Shown here piece after piece: positions 16,716 to 25,036 of a stretch of DNA of 64,000 bases. The notes beneath the pieces were generated by a model. That model saw only the letters and a program-made list of their open reading frames with translations, made no database searches and had not been told where the DNA came from. The DNA lies in NCBI RefSeq assembly GCF_902499115.1, contig NZ_CABVPN010000003.1, positions 186,001 to 250,000 on the forward strand, given 5' to 3'. The position numbers were made by a program, and so were the translations under genes. Every line of letters starts with the position of its first letter. Positions within the stretch are counted from its first letter, which is position 1. This stretch comes from Burkholderia diffusa. GTDB taxonomy: Bacteria; Pseudomonadota; Gammaproteobacteria; Burkholderiales; Burkholderiaceae.

Positions 16716-17441
16716 TTATTCGTCCCACGCGGAAGGGCTGAACAGGTAGCCGCGGCCCCAGATCGTCTTGATCTTGTGCGGCTCCGACGACGCATCCTCG
16801 AAGCGGCGGCGCAGCTTCGAGATGCCGGAATCGACCGAGCGGTCGAGCCCGTCGAACTCGATCCCGCGCAACTGCTTCAGGATGTCGTCGCGGCTCAGCA
16901 CGGTGCCGGCCGCGCGCGCGAGGATCAGCAGCAGGTTGAACTCGGCCGTCTTCAGGTCGACAGGATCGCCGCGCCATGTGACGGTGCGGTTCGGCGGCGA
17001 GATCGTCAGTTCTCCGAATACCAGCGCTTCGGGCGCGGTAGCGGGCCTGTCCGTCGCGGCCGGCTGCGCGCGGCGCAGCAGCGCGCGGGCGCGCGCCACC
17101 AGCACCCGCGGCTCGATCGGCTTCGTCACGTAGTCGTCGGCGCCGGTTTCGAGGCCCGCGACCTGATCGTAGACGTCCGCGCGCGCGGTGAGAATCAGCA
17201 CCGGGACGTTGGTGAATGCGCGAATGCGCCGGCACACTTCCATCCCGTCGAGGTTCGGCAGCATCAGGTCGAGGATCACGAGCGCGGGCTGGTGTTCGCG
17301 CACCGCCGCGACCGCCAGGTCGCCGCGTCGCACGACCGTCACCGCGAATTCGTAGTTGTCGAGGTATTCGCGCACGAGCTGCGCGAGGCGGTCGTCGTCC
17401 TCGATCAGCAGTACACGGTATTTGAGCGGATTGTCGTACAT
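16716..17441 (-). CDS. OmpR-family response regulator, RstA-like
   Basis: This is a 241-residue transcription factor. The receiver domain has the acidic pocket EDDD (14-17), phospho-acceptor Asp58 in VILDLMLPN, and the Thr/Lys pair (ILTARAD; TKPIEPR). The winged-helix output domain (about 140-235) ends with KIKTIWGRGYLFSPSAW, as in RstA/OmpR proteins. ATG 17441 (MYDNPLKYRVLL) is chosen because GAGGAGA lies immediately upstream and the receiver fold begins there; an upstream ATG would add a low-complexity leader. It is the first gene of the operon with the kinase and is divergent from the MipA-like gene 213 bases away. Confidence 0.93.
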   Translation of the reverse strand: MYDNPLKYRVLLIEDDDRLAQLVREYLDNYEFAVTVVRRGDLAVAAVREHQPALVILDLMLPNLDGMEVCRRIRAFTNVPVLILTARADVYDQVAGLETGADDYVTKPIEPRVLVARARALLRRAQPAATDRPATAPEALVFGELTISPPNRTVTWRGDPVDLKTAEFNLLLILARAAGTVLSRDDILKQLRGIEFDGLDRSVDSGISKLRRRFEDASSEPHKIKTIWGRGYLFSPSAWDE

Positions 17442-17654
17442 GGTCTCCTCGATGCGCGCGCGTCGTCCCGCATCCCGGCAGGCGGGCGCGCGGCGCGGCA
17501 CGCGAATTCTATCCGGCGTTCCGGCGGCCTGGGCAGCAAGGCGACAATCGCGAACAATCGAACACAATTGAGCACAGATTCCCCGCAGATTCCGGACAGT
17601 CCCGGCGCACGGCGGCACCTAGACTTCGGGCTCCGTCACTCTTAATTCAATATT

Positions 17655-18434
17655 GTGCGCCCAACCCTTCGCCGCTCCCGTTATTGCGTGCCGCTTGCCG
17701 GCCTGACCCTTGCCGCCGCCGCCCATGCGGAAAACCAGTATTCGCTTTCGCTCGGCGGCGGGTTCGCGCCGCGCTACCAGGGGAGCAACCAGTATCGCGG
17801 CGTCGTCGCGCCGGGGTTTTCCGCGAAGTTCGGCAACGGCTTCTTCATCGACAGCACCGCGGGCGCCGGCTATCGGCTGGACCTCCCGCACGGCGCGTTC
17901 GTGTCGGCGGCGGTGAGCTACGACGCGGGCCGCGCGGACGAGAACCGCTTCGACCTGCCCGGTTCCGACTACCTGAAGGGGATGGGCCGGATTCCCGGCT
18001 CGGTGCTCGTCGGCGTGCGGGCAGGGCTGACGCTGTTCGATGCGGCGGAGCTGAGCGTGTCGGTCGACACCCCGGTGACGCATACGTCGCGCGGCGTGTC
18101 GGGGCATGTCGACCTCGCGGTGCCGGTGTTCAAGACCGCGCGGCACGAGATCGTCGTGACGGGCAGCGTGCATGCCGGGACCGGACGCTACACGCAGACG
18201 TTCTACGGTGTGACCGACGCGCAGTCGATGGCGAGCCGCTTCCGGCCATATTCGACGAGCGGCGGGATCGACAGCGCGACGATGTCGGTCGCGTGGCACT
18301 GGAACCTGTCGCGGCACTGGTCGGTCGTCGCGACGGGCGGCGTGACGCGCCTGCTCGGGCGCTATGGCGACAGCCCGATCGTCCAGTCGCGCAGCAACTA
18401 CTACGGGATGGCCGGCGCGACCTACAGGTTTTGA
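17655..18434 (+). CDS. MipA/OmpV family outer-membrane protein
   Basis: This is a 259-residue outer-membrane barrel. A signal peptide (VPLAGLTLAAAAHA, cut before ENQYS) is followed by the family start YSLSLGGGFAPRYQGSNQYRG, many amphipathic strands (FIDSTAGAGYRLDL; AELSVSVDTPVTHTSRG) and a C-terminal YYGMAGATYRF ending in Phe. MipA proteins scaffold murein enzymes at the outer membrane; OmpV-type members are porin-like, so the exact role is open. The start is GTG 17655: a stop at 17643 excludes earlier codons and no ATG precedes the signal peptide. No clear ribosome site is seen. Divergence from the RstA-like regulator suggests control by it (inference). Confidence 0.85.
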   Translation: MRPTLRRSRYCVPLAGLTLAAAAHAENQYSLSLGGGFAPRYQGSNQYRGVVAPGFSAKFGNGFFIDSTAGAGYRLDLPHGAFVSAAVSYDAGRADENRFDLPGSDYLKGMGRIPGSVLVGVRAGLTLFDAAELSVSVDTPVTHTSRGVSGHVDLAVPVFKTARHEIVVTGSVHAGTGRYTQTFYGVTDAQSMASRFRPYSTSGGIDSATMSVAWHWNLSRHWSVVATGGVTRLLGRYGDSPIVQSRSNYYGMAGATYRF

Positions 18435-18468
18435 ACGGGTGGCCGGCGCGCGCGTGCCGGACATGACG

Positions 18469-18568
18469 CGCCGGTGCGCCTGAACGGCCGTCGCCGCGAA
18501 CCGCGTGCGGTAACATGCGGGCGGGTCCGGCGTCGCGCCGGGCCTGCGACGCCGGTGCGCCTGAACGG
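18469..18568 (+). repeat. Pair of 19-bp direct repeats
   Basis: CGCCGGTGCGCCTGAACGG occurs at 18469-18487 and 18550-18568, 81 bases apart. Both lie in the spacer between the MipA-like gene and the small lipoprotein gene. This is probably a local duplication; no function is apparent. The rest of the 18435-18713 spacer shows no gene. Confidence 0.9.
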
Positions 18569-18713
18569 CTCGACCGCGTTGTGCATCGCCGCCATTCGCC
18601 GGCTGCCATCCGTCAGGATAGGGCCGGCGGCGCGCGGCGCCGATCACGCAAGCGATACCCGGCCTTGCACGCATGCCGCACGTGAATCGCCGGGCCGCGA
18701 CTGGGAGATACCG

Positions 18714-19049
18714 ATGAAGAGAACGATCGCGATGCTCGTGGCACTCGTTGCGAGCGCAACCTTCGCAGGATGTGCGGATATGAACACGAAACACCGCAAC
18801 GCCACCGCCGGCGGCGCAGTGACGAACCCGGCTCCGTCGGGCGCCGTGAACGCATGCAAGGCGGACGCCGCGCCGGACGATGCGCTGATCGGCAAGACGG
18901 AGGGCGAGGCGGCCGCGCTGCTCGACGGCTGCCTGTGGCGCGTGCTCGAGCGCGACGGCCAGTCGTTGCCGGGCACGATGGACTATCGCCCGGAGCGCCG
19001 CGACCTTGGCATTCGCGACGGCAAGGTGATCTGGGTGCGGCGCGGGTGA
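18714..19049 (+). CDS. Small lipoprotein with a peptidase-inhibitor I78-like domain
   Basis: This 111-residue protein has a lipoprotein signal (lipobox TFAGC, Cys20). The C-terminal half contains GKTEGEAAALL, then WRVLERDG...TMDYRPERRDLGIRDGKVIWVRRG. The pattern of R-V-(x)n-D-G, T-M-D-Y-R-P-E-R and a final strand matches the I78 (elastase inhibitor-like) family, whose members are small periplasmic or lipid-anchored proteins of mostly unknown target. GGAGA lies six bases before the ATG. Actual protease inhibition is not established. Confidence 0.8.
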   Translation: MKRTIAMLVALVASATFAGCADMNTKHRNATAGGAVTNPAPSGAVNACKADAAPDDALIGKTEGEAAALLDGCLWRVLERDGQSLPGTMDYRPERRDLGIRDGKVIWVRRG

Positions 19050-19070
19050 TGTGGCTGGGCGGTGCGTGCG

Positions 19071-20285
19071 TTACTTCGAGATATACCAGAGCGCGTCGGT
19101 GCTGACGCGTGCAGCCGGCTTCGTCGCGGCCGGCGCCTGAGGTGTCGCGACGGGGGGCGGCGTGTTCGACGTCACGGCGGTGGGCCACGTCGCGGGCGTC
19201 TGCGACGTGGTCGATGCCGTCGAGGTATTTGCCGTACTCGAGGTCGCCGCCGATCCTGACGTCGACGCCGTATCGATATACCAGAGCGCATTGGCAGTGT
19301 GCTTCACCGTCGGCGCCGCGGCAGCCGTTGCCGCCGTCGCGCCTGAACGCGGCGTTCCCGCTGCCGCTCCCGCCCCAGCCCCTGCCTGCGCAGTCGCCCC
19401 TGCCGCACCGCGCTGCGCGCGCGCCTCGAACGGCCCGAGCTGGAAGATTAACGTTTGCGCGGGACGCGTCAGAACGGCATACGGGAACTGCAGCTCCCAC
19501 GACATCAGCACGCGGCCCGACGACGTCTCGGTGAAGATCGCCGGCACGTGTTTCATGTCGCTGAATTGCACGTAGATTCGCGCGCCGTCGTCGAACACCT
19601 GGGTCGGCTTGGCCTGGTCGGCACCCGTGACCGTCCAGCCGAAGTTGTACGTGCCGGCCGGGCCGGCGGGCCCGCCTTGCGGCTGCGGCGGCGGGGCGGC
19701 CGGCGCGAGCGTGCGGGCACGCGCGACCGGCGGTGCCGACACGCTCAGGCTCGCGAACGGGTTGTACGCCTGCACCTGCTGCGGCGGCGTGAAAGAGGGT
19801 GGCAGGATGGGCATGGGAGTATCCGGCGAATCCGGCATGGTCCGGATTGCATCATAGACCTTGCGGGCATACGCGAGGCGCTTGTCGGGCGACGCGGCGT
19901 TGTACGCGCCGATCGCGTTCCAGTTGGCGCCGAGCTGGCGGATGTTCTGCGACAGGATCCACGCGCCGACGTACGCGTTGGTGCACGCATCGAACAGGCT
20001 TTCCCGCGAGATGCCTTCGCGCGCGAGCGTCGGCAGCCACGTGCTGTTGATCTGCATCAGCCCGATGTCGACGGTGCCGTTCGTGTTGGTGTTGACGGCA
20101 TTCGGGTTCATTCCCGATTCGACCTGCGCGATGCCGCGCAGCAGGCTCACACTCACCTTCTGGAACGTGGCCGCGTCGTCGAGGCAGTCGGCACGCGCGA
20201 ATCCGTGCAGCGCGCACGACAGCGCGATCGTCGCGGCGATCTTCGGCGTGGCGTGGCTGATCGAACGGGCAGTCTGACGCGGCAT
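19071..20285 (-). CDS. Lytic transglycosylase (VirB1/SLT) with a C-terminal VirB9/TrbG-like domain
   Basis: This is a 404-residue exported protein. After a signal peptide (ATIALSCALHGFARA) comes a goose-lysozyme-like SLT domain (about 33-150) with catalytic Glu56 in AQVESGMNP and the downstream motifs GLMQINSTWLP and NIRQLGANWNAIGAYNA. A Pro/Ala/Gly linker follows. Residues ~225-305 (FGWTVTGADQAKPTQVFDDGAR, then IYVQFSDMKHVPAIF) look like the VirB9/TrbG/CagX beta domain of type IV secretion systems. The tail is Ala/Thr/Ser-rich with two short repeats (NALWYID, DALWYIS). No other secretion genes are near, so this is an unusual stand-alone fusion. It should cleave peptidoglycan. Confidence 0.85.
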   Translation of the reverse strand: MPRQTARSISHATPKIAATIALSCALHGFARADCLDDAATFQKVSVSLLRGIAQVESGMNPNAVNTNTNGTVDIGLMQINSTWLPTLAREGISRESLFDACTNAYVGAWILSQNIRQLGANWNAIGAYNAASPDKRLAYARKVYDAIRTMPDSPDTPMPILPPSFTPPQQVQAYNPFASLSVSAPPVARARTLAPAAPPPQPQGGPAGPAGTYNFGWTVTGADQAKPTQVFDDGARIYVQFSDMKHVPAIFTETSSGRVLMSWELQFPYAVLTRPAQTLIFQLGPFEARAQRGAAGATAQAGAGAGAAAGTPRSGATAATAAAAPTVKHTANALWYIDTASTSGSAATSSTANTSTASTTSQTPATWPTAVTSNTPPPVATPQAPAATKPAARVSTDALWYISK

Positions 20286-20701
20286 GGCAGGATGGGGCGG
20301 AATCCGGCCGCCCGGTGCAAGGAAATTACGCAGACGCGAAGTGTGCCATAGCGCGCAGTCAAATGGCTCGCGTCAAACTTTCCTTTGCATTTGCCGGCGC
20401 ATGTGTCGCGCATTTTCGTTGGCGCCGGTATCGACGCGCGGCAGGACGGAATCGGTAAAAAAGACTGCAATCGTGCGCATGCCGGCAGGCGCGCGCAGTC
20501 GCAATACTGACGCCACGCGTCAGATGCGCCGCGGAGGCGGCAGTGAATGGCGCAGCGAAGCGGAGACGAGAGGCGCATCCGGCGCTGCGCGGGCCGTAGA
20601 AGCGACGACGGCGGCCGCAGCCGCCGTGTCGGTGATTTCTCGATCCCCGATTCGGTACCGATCGACCGGCCACGCGATGCCGCGCAACCGGCCATCGTCG
20701 A
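20286..20701. other. Intergenic spacer, no gene supported
   Basis: These 416 bases lie downstream of the porin gene and upstream of the transglycosylase gene, both on the minus strand. Only open frames typical of GC-rich sequence are present. One perfect eight-base-pair hairpin (ACGGCGGC-CGCA-GCCGCCGT, 20608-20627) may contribute to porin transcript ending; it lacks a T-run. Confidence 0.6.
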
Positions 20702-21862
20702 TCAGAAGCGGTGACGCAGGCCCAGGTTGACCATCGTCTGCGAGCTGGTGCCCGCATAGCCGTACGAACCGATCGACGCCTGCGCGGCCATCGCCCCGCC
20801 GTTGCCGTCGCCCGTCTGGCCGCTCGCGTGCTGGTACGCGGCGGTCAGGTACACGTCCGTGCGCTTCGACAGGTTGTAGTCCGCGCCGGCCGACACCTGG
20901 TGATAGGTCGCCGACGTATCGCCGCCCGAGCGCGTATAGCTGTAGCCGACGCCGACGAGCAGCGAATTGGTCGCCTGGTAGTTCACGAAGCCCTGGCCGG
21001 TGTTGTAGTGCTCGTTCGAGTTGAACACCGAGCTCGCGTCGCGGCGGTACTGCGCGTTGCTGTAGCCGAGGCCGAACGTGAACGGGCCGGCGACGTACTG
21101 GCCCGCGATGCGGGCGATGCCGATCGAGTGCGCGCTCGCATAGCCGGTGTTGATCGGGCCGTCGAAGGTGCCGTCCGACGAGCTGGTCCAGCCGTTGCGC
21201 AGCCCGTTCGACGCGGGGCTGTTGGTCGCGTGGAAGTAGCCGCCCGCGACGCTGAACGGGCCATTGTTGTACGACACGGCAGCCGAATACGACTGCGCGG
21301 CGCCGGTGCTGCCGGCGATGCCTCCGAACGAGTACATCGCCGAGAACTGCAGGCCCGAATACACGGCCGACGTGTACTTCACCGCGTTGTCGACGCGGAA
21401 GCTGTTGTCGTAGTTGTCGACGTCGCCCGGCGTCGCGAACACGCTGCCGAGATAGTTGTCGGCGGTGATGCCCTGCACGAGGTCGACGAGCGGATCGTAC
21501 TGGCGGCCGAACGTGAGTGTGCCGTAGCGGTCGCTCGACAGCCCGACGAACGCCTGCCGGCCGAACAGGCGGCCGCCCTGGCCCTGCCGGCCGCTGCTCG
21601 GGTCGAAGCCGCTCTCGAGCTGGAATAGCGCCTTCAGCCCGCCGCCGAGATCCTCGGTGCCCTTCACGCCCCAGCGGCTGCCAGCAAGATTGCCCGCGCT
21701 GCTGTTGCCGAGCATCCATGCATTGTCCTTACCCTGCGCGTGATTCACGTACGTGATCGACGTGTCGATCACGCCGTACAGCGTGACGCTCGACTGCGCA
21801 TGCGCGGCGGGCATCGCCGCGAACGATGCGAGCGAAATCAGCGAGAGGGTCGTGCGTTTCAT
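20702..21862 (-). CDS. Gram-negative porin (OmpC-like general diffusion porin of Burkholderiales)
   Basis: This 386-residue outer-membrane protein has a signal peptide ending in AAHA before QSSVTLYGVIDTSITYV, the hallmark N-terminus of beta-proteobacterial trimeric porins. The GSRWGVKGTEDLGGGLKALFQLESGF segment, constriction-loop region (FGRQYDPLVDLV) and C-terminal LGLRHRF ending in Phe all fit. The ATG is supported by AAGGAG six bases upstream. It should form a passive pore for small hydrophilic solutes. It is monocistronic, with a 434-base spacer upstream that probably carries its promoter and a long leader. Confidence 0.95.
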   Translation of the reverse strand: MKRTTLSLISLASFAAMPAAHAQSSVTLYGVIDTSITYVNHAQGKDNAWMLGNSSAGNLAGSRWGVKGTEDLGGGLKALFQLESGFDPSSGRQGQGGRLFGRQAFVGLSSDRYGTLTFGRQYDPLVDLVQGITADNYLGSVFATPGDVDNYDNSFRVDNAVKYTSAVYSGLQFSAMYSFGGIAGSTGAAQSYSAAVSYNNGPFSVAGGYFHATNSPASNGLRNGWTSSSDGTFDGPINTGYASAHSIGIARIAGQYVAGPFTFGLGYSNAQYRRDASSVFNSNEHYNTGQGFVNYQATNSLLVGVGYSYTRSGGDTSATYHQVSAGADYNLSKRTDVYLTAAYQHASGQTGDGNGGAMAAQASIGSYGYAGTSSQTMVNLGLRHRF

Positions 21863-22296
21863 TTCATCTCCTTGCGATTGGCTTGCTTGAACCGGATGGG
21901 CAGGAGACTACCGAGCCGCCGACGAACGGCAAAAATGAAATTCTTCGATGTGACGTAAAGCAGACATGCACGTGCTGCGGCAAGGTCCATTGAGAGATTC
22001 ACATTATTGAGAACTGTGCATCAATCGATCTGAATTTCAGGGTGGGGCGATTGGTGCATTGCCGGATTCGTGATAATTCCGCGTGATTTTCGGTCGAATT
22101 TCGATGGCGACGCATTCGTCGTCGATTCATCAATTGATTATTTAATGAATTGAATCGCGTGATGCAGACCGGGGTGTGTTATGGCGCGCATCGCGCGAGC
22201 GTGATGCGGCGCGCTCGCCGTCAGCGGCAATTGGCATCGGGTGCGAGAATGCGGCCTTCGGCCGGCACGCGTCGTGCCGCTCACCAGGGAACCCGC
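21863..22296. other. Divergent intergenic region between porin and flavin reductase genes
   Basis: No gene is supported. The region has an AT-rich island (about 22085-22155, with GATTCATCAATT...AATGAATTGAATC partial symmetry) that stands out from the surrounding composition and probably contains promoters for one or both flanking genes. I cannot assign exact -35/-10 boxes with confidence. Confidence 0.5.
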
Positions 22297-22881
22297 ATGG
22301 ACACTCACATCGCTCCGGTGGAGCTGAAGAAAGCCTACCGTCTTCTCAACCATGGCCCGACCGTGCTCGTGTCGGCCCGTCATGACGGCGTCGACAACGT
22401 GATGGCCGCCGCATGGGCCTGCGCGCTCGACTTCCTGCCGCCGAAGCTGACGGTCGTGCTCGACAAGTCGGCGAAGACGCGCGAGCTGGTCGAGCGTAGC
22501 GGGACGTTCGTCATCCAGGTGCCGACGGCCGCGCAGCTGCAGCTCACGCATGCGGTGGGCAGCCACAGTCTCGCGGAGCGGCCGGACAAGCTGCGCGAGG
22601 CGGGCGTCACGCTGTTCGACGTCGAAGGCCACGACCTGCCGTTCGTCGCCGGCTGCTCGGGCTGGCTCGCGTGCAGGCTGGTTCCCGAGCCGCACAACCA
22701 GCAGACCTACGACCTGTTCATCGGGGAGGTGGTCGCGGCGTGGTCCGACACGCGGGTGTTCCGCGACGGGCACTGGTATTTCGAATCGGCCGATCCGGCG
22801 CTGCGCAGCCTGCACTACATCGCGGGCGGCAACTTTTATGCGATCGGCGAATCGCTGCACGTCGATCCGGCCGCAAAGTAG
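22297..22881 (+). CDS. Flavin reductase-like, FMN-binding split-barrel protein
   Basis: This is a 194-residue protein of the flavin reductase/DIM6 type: KAYRLLNHGPTVLVSARHDGVDNVMAAAWACALDF, then PPKLTVVLDKSAKTRELVERSGTFVIQVP and a downstream FIGEVVAAW. The N-A-x-A-W segment is the FMN contact in this fold. Members reduce flavin with NAD(P)H or act as flavin-dependent enzymes; the partner is unknown. ATG 22297 is preferred because AGGGA lies six bases upstream and homology starts there; an upstream frame extension is Arg-rich leader sequence. It is convergent with the CdsA-like gene. Confidence 0.88.
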   Translation: MDTHIAPVELKKAYRLLNHGPTVLVSARHDGVDNVMAAAWACALDFLPPKLTVVLDKSAKTRELVERSGTFVIQVPTAAQLQLTHAVGSHSLAERPDKLREAGVTLFDVEGHDLPFVAGCSGWLACRLVPEPHNQQTYDLFIGEVVAAWSDTRVFRDGHWYFESADPALRSLHYIAGGNFYAIGESLHVDPAAK

Positions 22882-22985
22882 GCGTCGGGCGGGCAGCCGG
22901 CCGCGTCCAGCGCGGCGTCGACGACGTCGTGCGCGAGATCGAGCGTGCAGTAACCGGAACCGGGCGGCGTGGCGCCGCCCGCGCA

Positions 22986-23915
22986 TCACACGTACGCGTA
23001 GCGCACGAGGTGGAAGAACACCGGCGCGGCGAAGCAGATCGAATCGACGCGATCGAGCATCCCGCCATGGCCCGCGATCATCGAGCCCCAGTCCTTGGTG
23101 CCGAGCGAGCGTTTCACGGCCGACAGCACCAGCCCGCCGACGAAGCCCGCGATCACGATCGCGAGCGAGATCCCGAACGCCGCGCCGAAGCTGAACGGCG
23201 TCACGCGATACAGCGATGCACCGCACAGCGTGGCCAGCAGCCCGCCGCCGATGAAGCCCTCGATCGTCTTCGACGGCGACAGCTGCGGCGCGATCTTGCG
23301 GCGTCCGAACAACTTGCCGACGACGTATTGCAGCACGTCGCTGATCTGCACGACGAACAGGAAGAAGAACAGCAGCAGCGCGTTCTGCCCGGCGTAGCGC
23401 GGGATGTCGAGGATCAGCACGGCGGGCGCATGGCTCAACCCGTACACGCACACCATCAGCGCCCAGTTGATCTTCGCGTTGCGGCTCAGGAATTCCCGCG
23501 TGTCCTGCGTGAGTGCCGACACCAGCGACATCGCGAAGAACAGGTGCACCGGCACGAAGATCGAATACATCCCGTACCAGTTGATCCCGAGCAGCAGGTA
23601 CTGCACCGGAATCGCGATGAAGAACGCGATGAAGAGCGTCGTGTGGTCGCTTGCGGTCGTCGGCGTGAGCGTGATGAATTCGCGCAGCGTCAGGTACGAC
23701 AGCAGCGCGAACACCAGATACGTGACGTTGTTGCCGAGGCTGATCGCGATGACCATGATCGCGATCATCGCCCACCACGCGCGGATGCGCTGGTTCAGGT
23801 TGACGATGGTCGCGCTGGTGCCGCCGCTGCGCGCGCCGAGGATCGCGCCGATCACGGTCGCGAGCACCAGCACGCCGGTGACGCCTGCGACCAGTTCCCA
23901 GAAGAGAGTTCGCAT
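22986..23915 (-). CDS. CdsA-like phosphatidate cytidylyltransferase
   Basis: This 309-residue integral membrane enzyme has about eight hydrophobic segments. It carries the CDS signature near the C-terminus (SAVKRSLGTKDWGSMIAGHGGMLDRVDS, residues ~268-295), with the metal-binding Asp residues and the GHGG core; the usual Pro before GHGG is Ala. The reaction is CTP plus phosphatidate to CDP-diacylglycerol. It follows the acyltransferase gene by 38 bases and is opposite a CDP-alcohol phosphatidyltransferase gene, so the cluster covers acylation, CDP activation and head-group transfer. It is a YnbB-type accessory copy; the housekeeping cdsA would normally be near uppS/dxr, which are not seen here. 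Confidence 0.9.
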   Translation of the reverse strand: MRTLFWELVAGVTGVLVLATVIGAILGARSGGTSATIVNLNQRIRAWWAMIAIMVIAISLGNNVTYLVFALLSYLTLREFITLTPTTASDHTTLFIAFFIAIPVQYLLLGINWYGMYSIFVPVHLFFAMSLVSALTQDTREFLSRNAKINWALMVCVYGLSHAPAVLILDIPRYAGQNALLLFFFLFVVQISDVLQYVVGKLFGRRKIAPQLSPSKTIEGFIGGGLLATLCGASLYRVTPFSFGAAFGISLAIVIAGFVGGLVLSAVKRSLGTKDWGSMIAGHGGMLDRVDSICFAAPVFFHLVRYAYV

Positions 23916-23953
23916 GGAGAGGTCCGGAAAAGGGAGAGAGAGGGGCGCCGCGT

Positions 23954-24586
23954 TCAGCCGGCCGGCCGCTGCGGCGGCGCGAGCGCGACGATCGCGTCGC
24001 GCATGCGGGCGAGGAAGGTCGGCTTGTCTTCGCCGGCGCCGAGCGCCTCGTTCGCACCGAAGTGCACCTTGCAGATCAGCGGCACGGGCCAGATCGCGCC
24101 CTTCGGCATGATGCGTTGCAGGTTCTCGAGATAGACCGGCGCGAGCGCGACCTCCGCAAACTCGGTCGCGAGATGGAACAGGCCGCTCTTGAACGGCTGC
24201 GGCAAGACTTCGGCGCCGCGCGTGCCTTCCGGAAAGATGATGATCGAGTGGCCTTGCCGTAGTGCATCGCGCACCGGGTCCAGCGGGTCGCCGCCGCTTT
24301 CGCGGTGACGGTCGATCAGCACGACATTCAGCAGCTTCTGCGCGATGTGACGCTTCACGTTGCTGCTGTCCCAGTAGTCGCGCGCGGCGACGGGCCGCAC
24401 GACCGCGCGCACGTCGCGCGGCAGCGCGGCGAGGATCGCGAGCGTGTCGATGTGGCTCGTATGGTTCGAGAAGTAGATCTTCTGCGTCGGGGAAGGCGGC
24501 GCCTGATGCCAGACCGGATACGCGCCGGCGACGAGCCGCACGATCGACAGCAGGAAATCGCGCTGCCAGACGTTCAGGATGTTCAT
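23954..24586 (-). CDS. 1-acyl-sn-glycerol-3-phosphate acyltransferase (PlsC family)
   Basis: This is a 210-residue membrane-associated acyltransferase. Block I is NHTSHIDTL with the H-x4-D pair (His42, Asp47); block III is FPEGTRG. An N-terminal hydrophobic helix (DFLLSIVRLVAGAYPVW) anchors it. It should add a second acyl chain to lysophosphatidate or a related acceptor. ATG 24586 (MNILNVWQRDF) is supported by AGGAGG ten bases upstream; longer frames add a Gly/Arg-rich leader. It is the first gene of a two-gene operon with the CdsA-like enzyme. Confidence 0.9.
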   Translation of the reverse strand: MNILNVWQRDFLLSIVRLVAGAYPVWHQAPPSPTQKIYFSNHTSHIDTLAILAALPRDVRAVVRPVAARDYWDSSNVKRHIAQKLLNVVLIDRHRESGGDPLDPVRDALRQGHSIIIFPEGTRGAEVLPQPFKSGLFHLATEFAEVALAPVYLENLQRIMPKGAIWPVPLICKVHFGANEALGAGEDKPTFLARMRDAIVALAPPQRPAG

Positions 24587-25036
24587 CGGCGCCGCGCCTC
24601 CTGCATGCATGCCCGCGCGGCCGCGCATGCGCGGCGGGCGGAATCCCGGAATGCCGGTGCGGCAGGATGCGCGCCGGTCGGCCCTTGTTTAAGTTTTTTC
24701 AAATTCGTGGCTGCCTGTTGCAGGGCCGCGATAATCGGACGATGCACCGGCGGGTATTGCGTCGCGGCGAATTCGCCGTTCGACGGCGTGATAATCGGCT
24801 GTTGCACGCGCGCCCGGCCACAGTTCGAATGAATTGCTGCGCTCGCGGGCCAGCGGATTATCGCGAGTTTCCGTCGAAAACGCCAGATTGCCCGGCGTGG
24901 CACGGAGCGGGGTGCGGCTTGACGCGTGGGGACCGCTCGGCGACGATTACGCCCACCTGTCGAAAGCCGCCGCCGACGGGTGCGCTGCCCGGGGCCGGGC
25001 CGCAAACGTGTCCGAACGCAAAGAACCAATAAAACG
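24587..25036. other. Divergent intergenic region with repeated GATAATC motifs
   Basis: No gene is supported between the acyltransferase (minus) and the CDP-alcohol phosphatidyltransferase (plus). GATAATCGG occurs at 24730-24738 and 24790-24798, and the inverted form CGGATTATCGCG at 24854-24865. Together with the lower GC content this makes it a likely shared control region for the two lipid units. Confidence 0.5.

Noticed and set aside
15501..17645. 714-codon plus-strand frame across the kinase and regulator genes
   Set aside because: Arg-rich antisense shadow; the minus strand has complete HisKA, HATPase, receiver and winged-helix motifs.
22962..22980. Hairpin GGGCGGCG-TGG-CGCCGCCC as a terminator between flavin reductase and CdsA-like genes
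   Set aside because: Three-base loop and no T-run; such short GC stems are common at this base composition.
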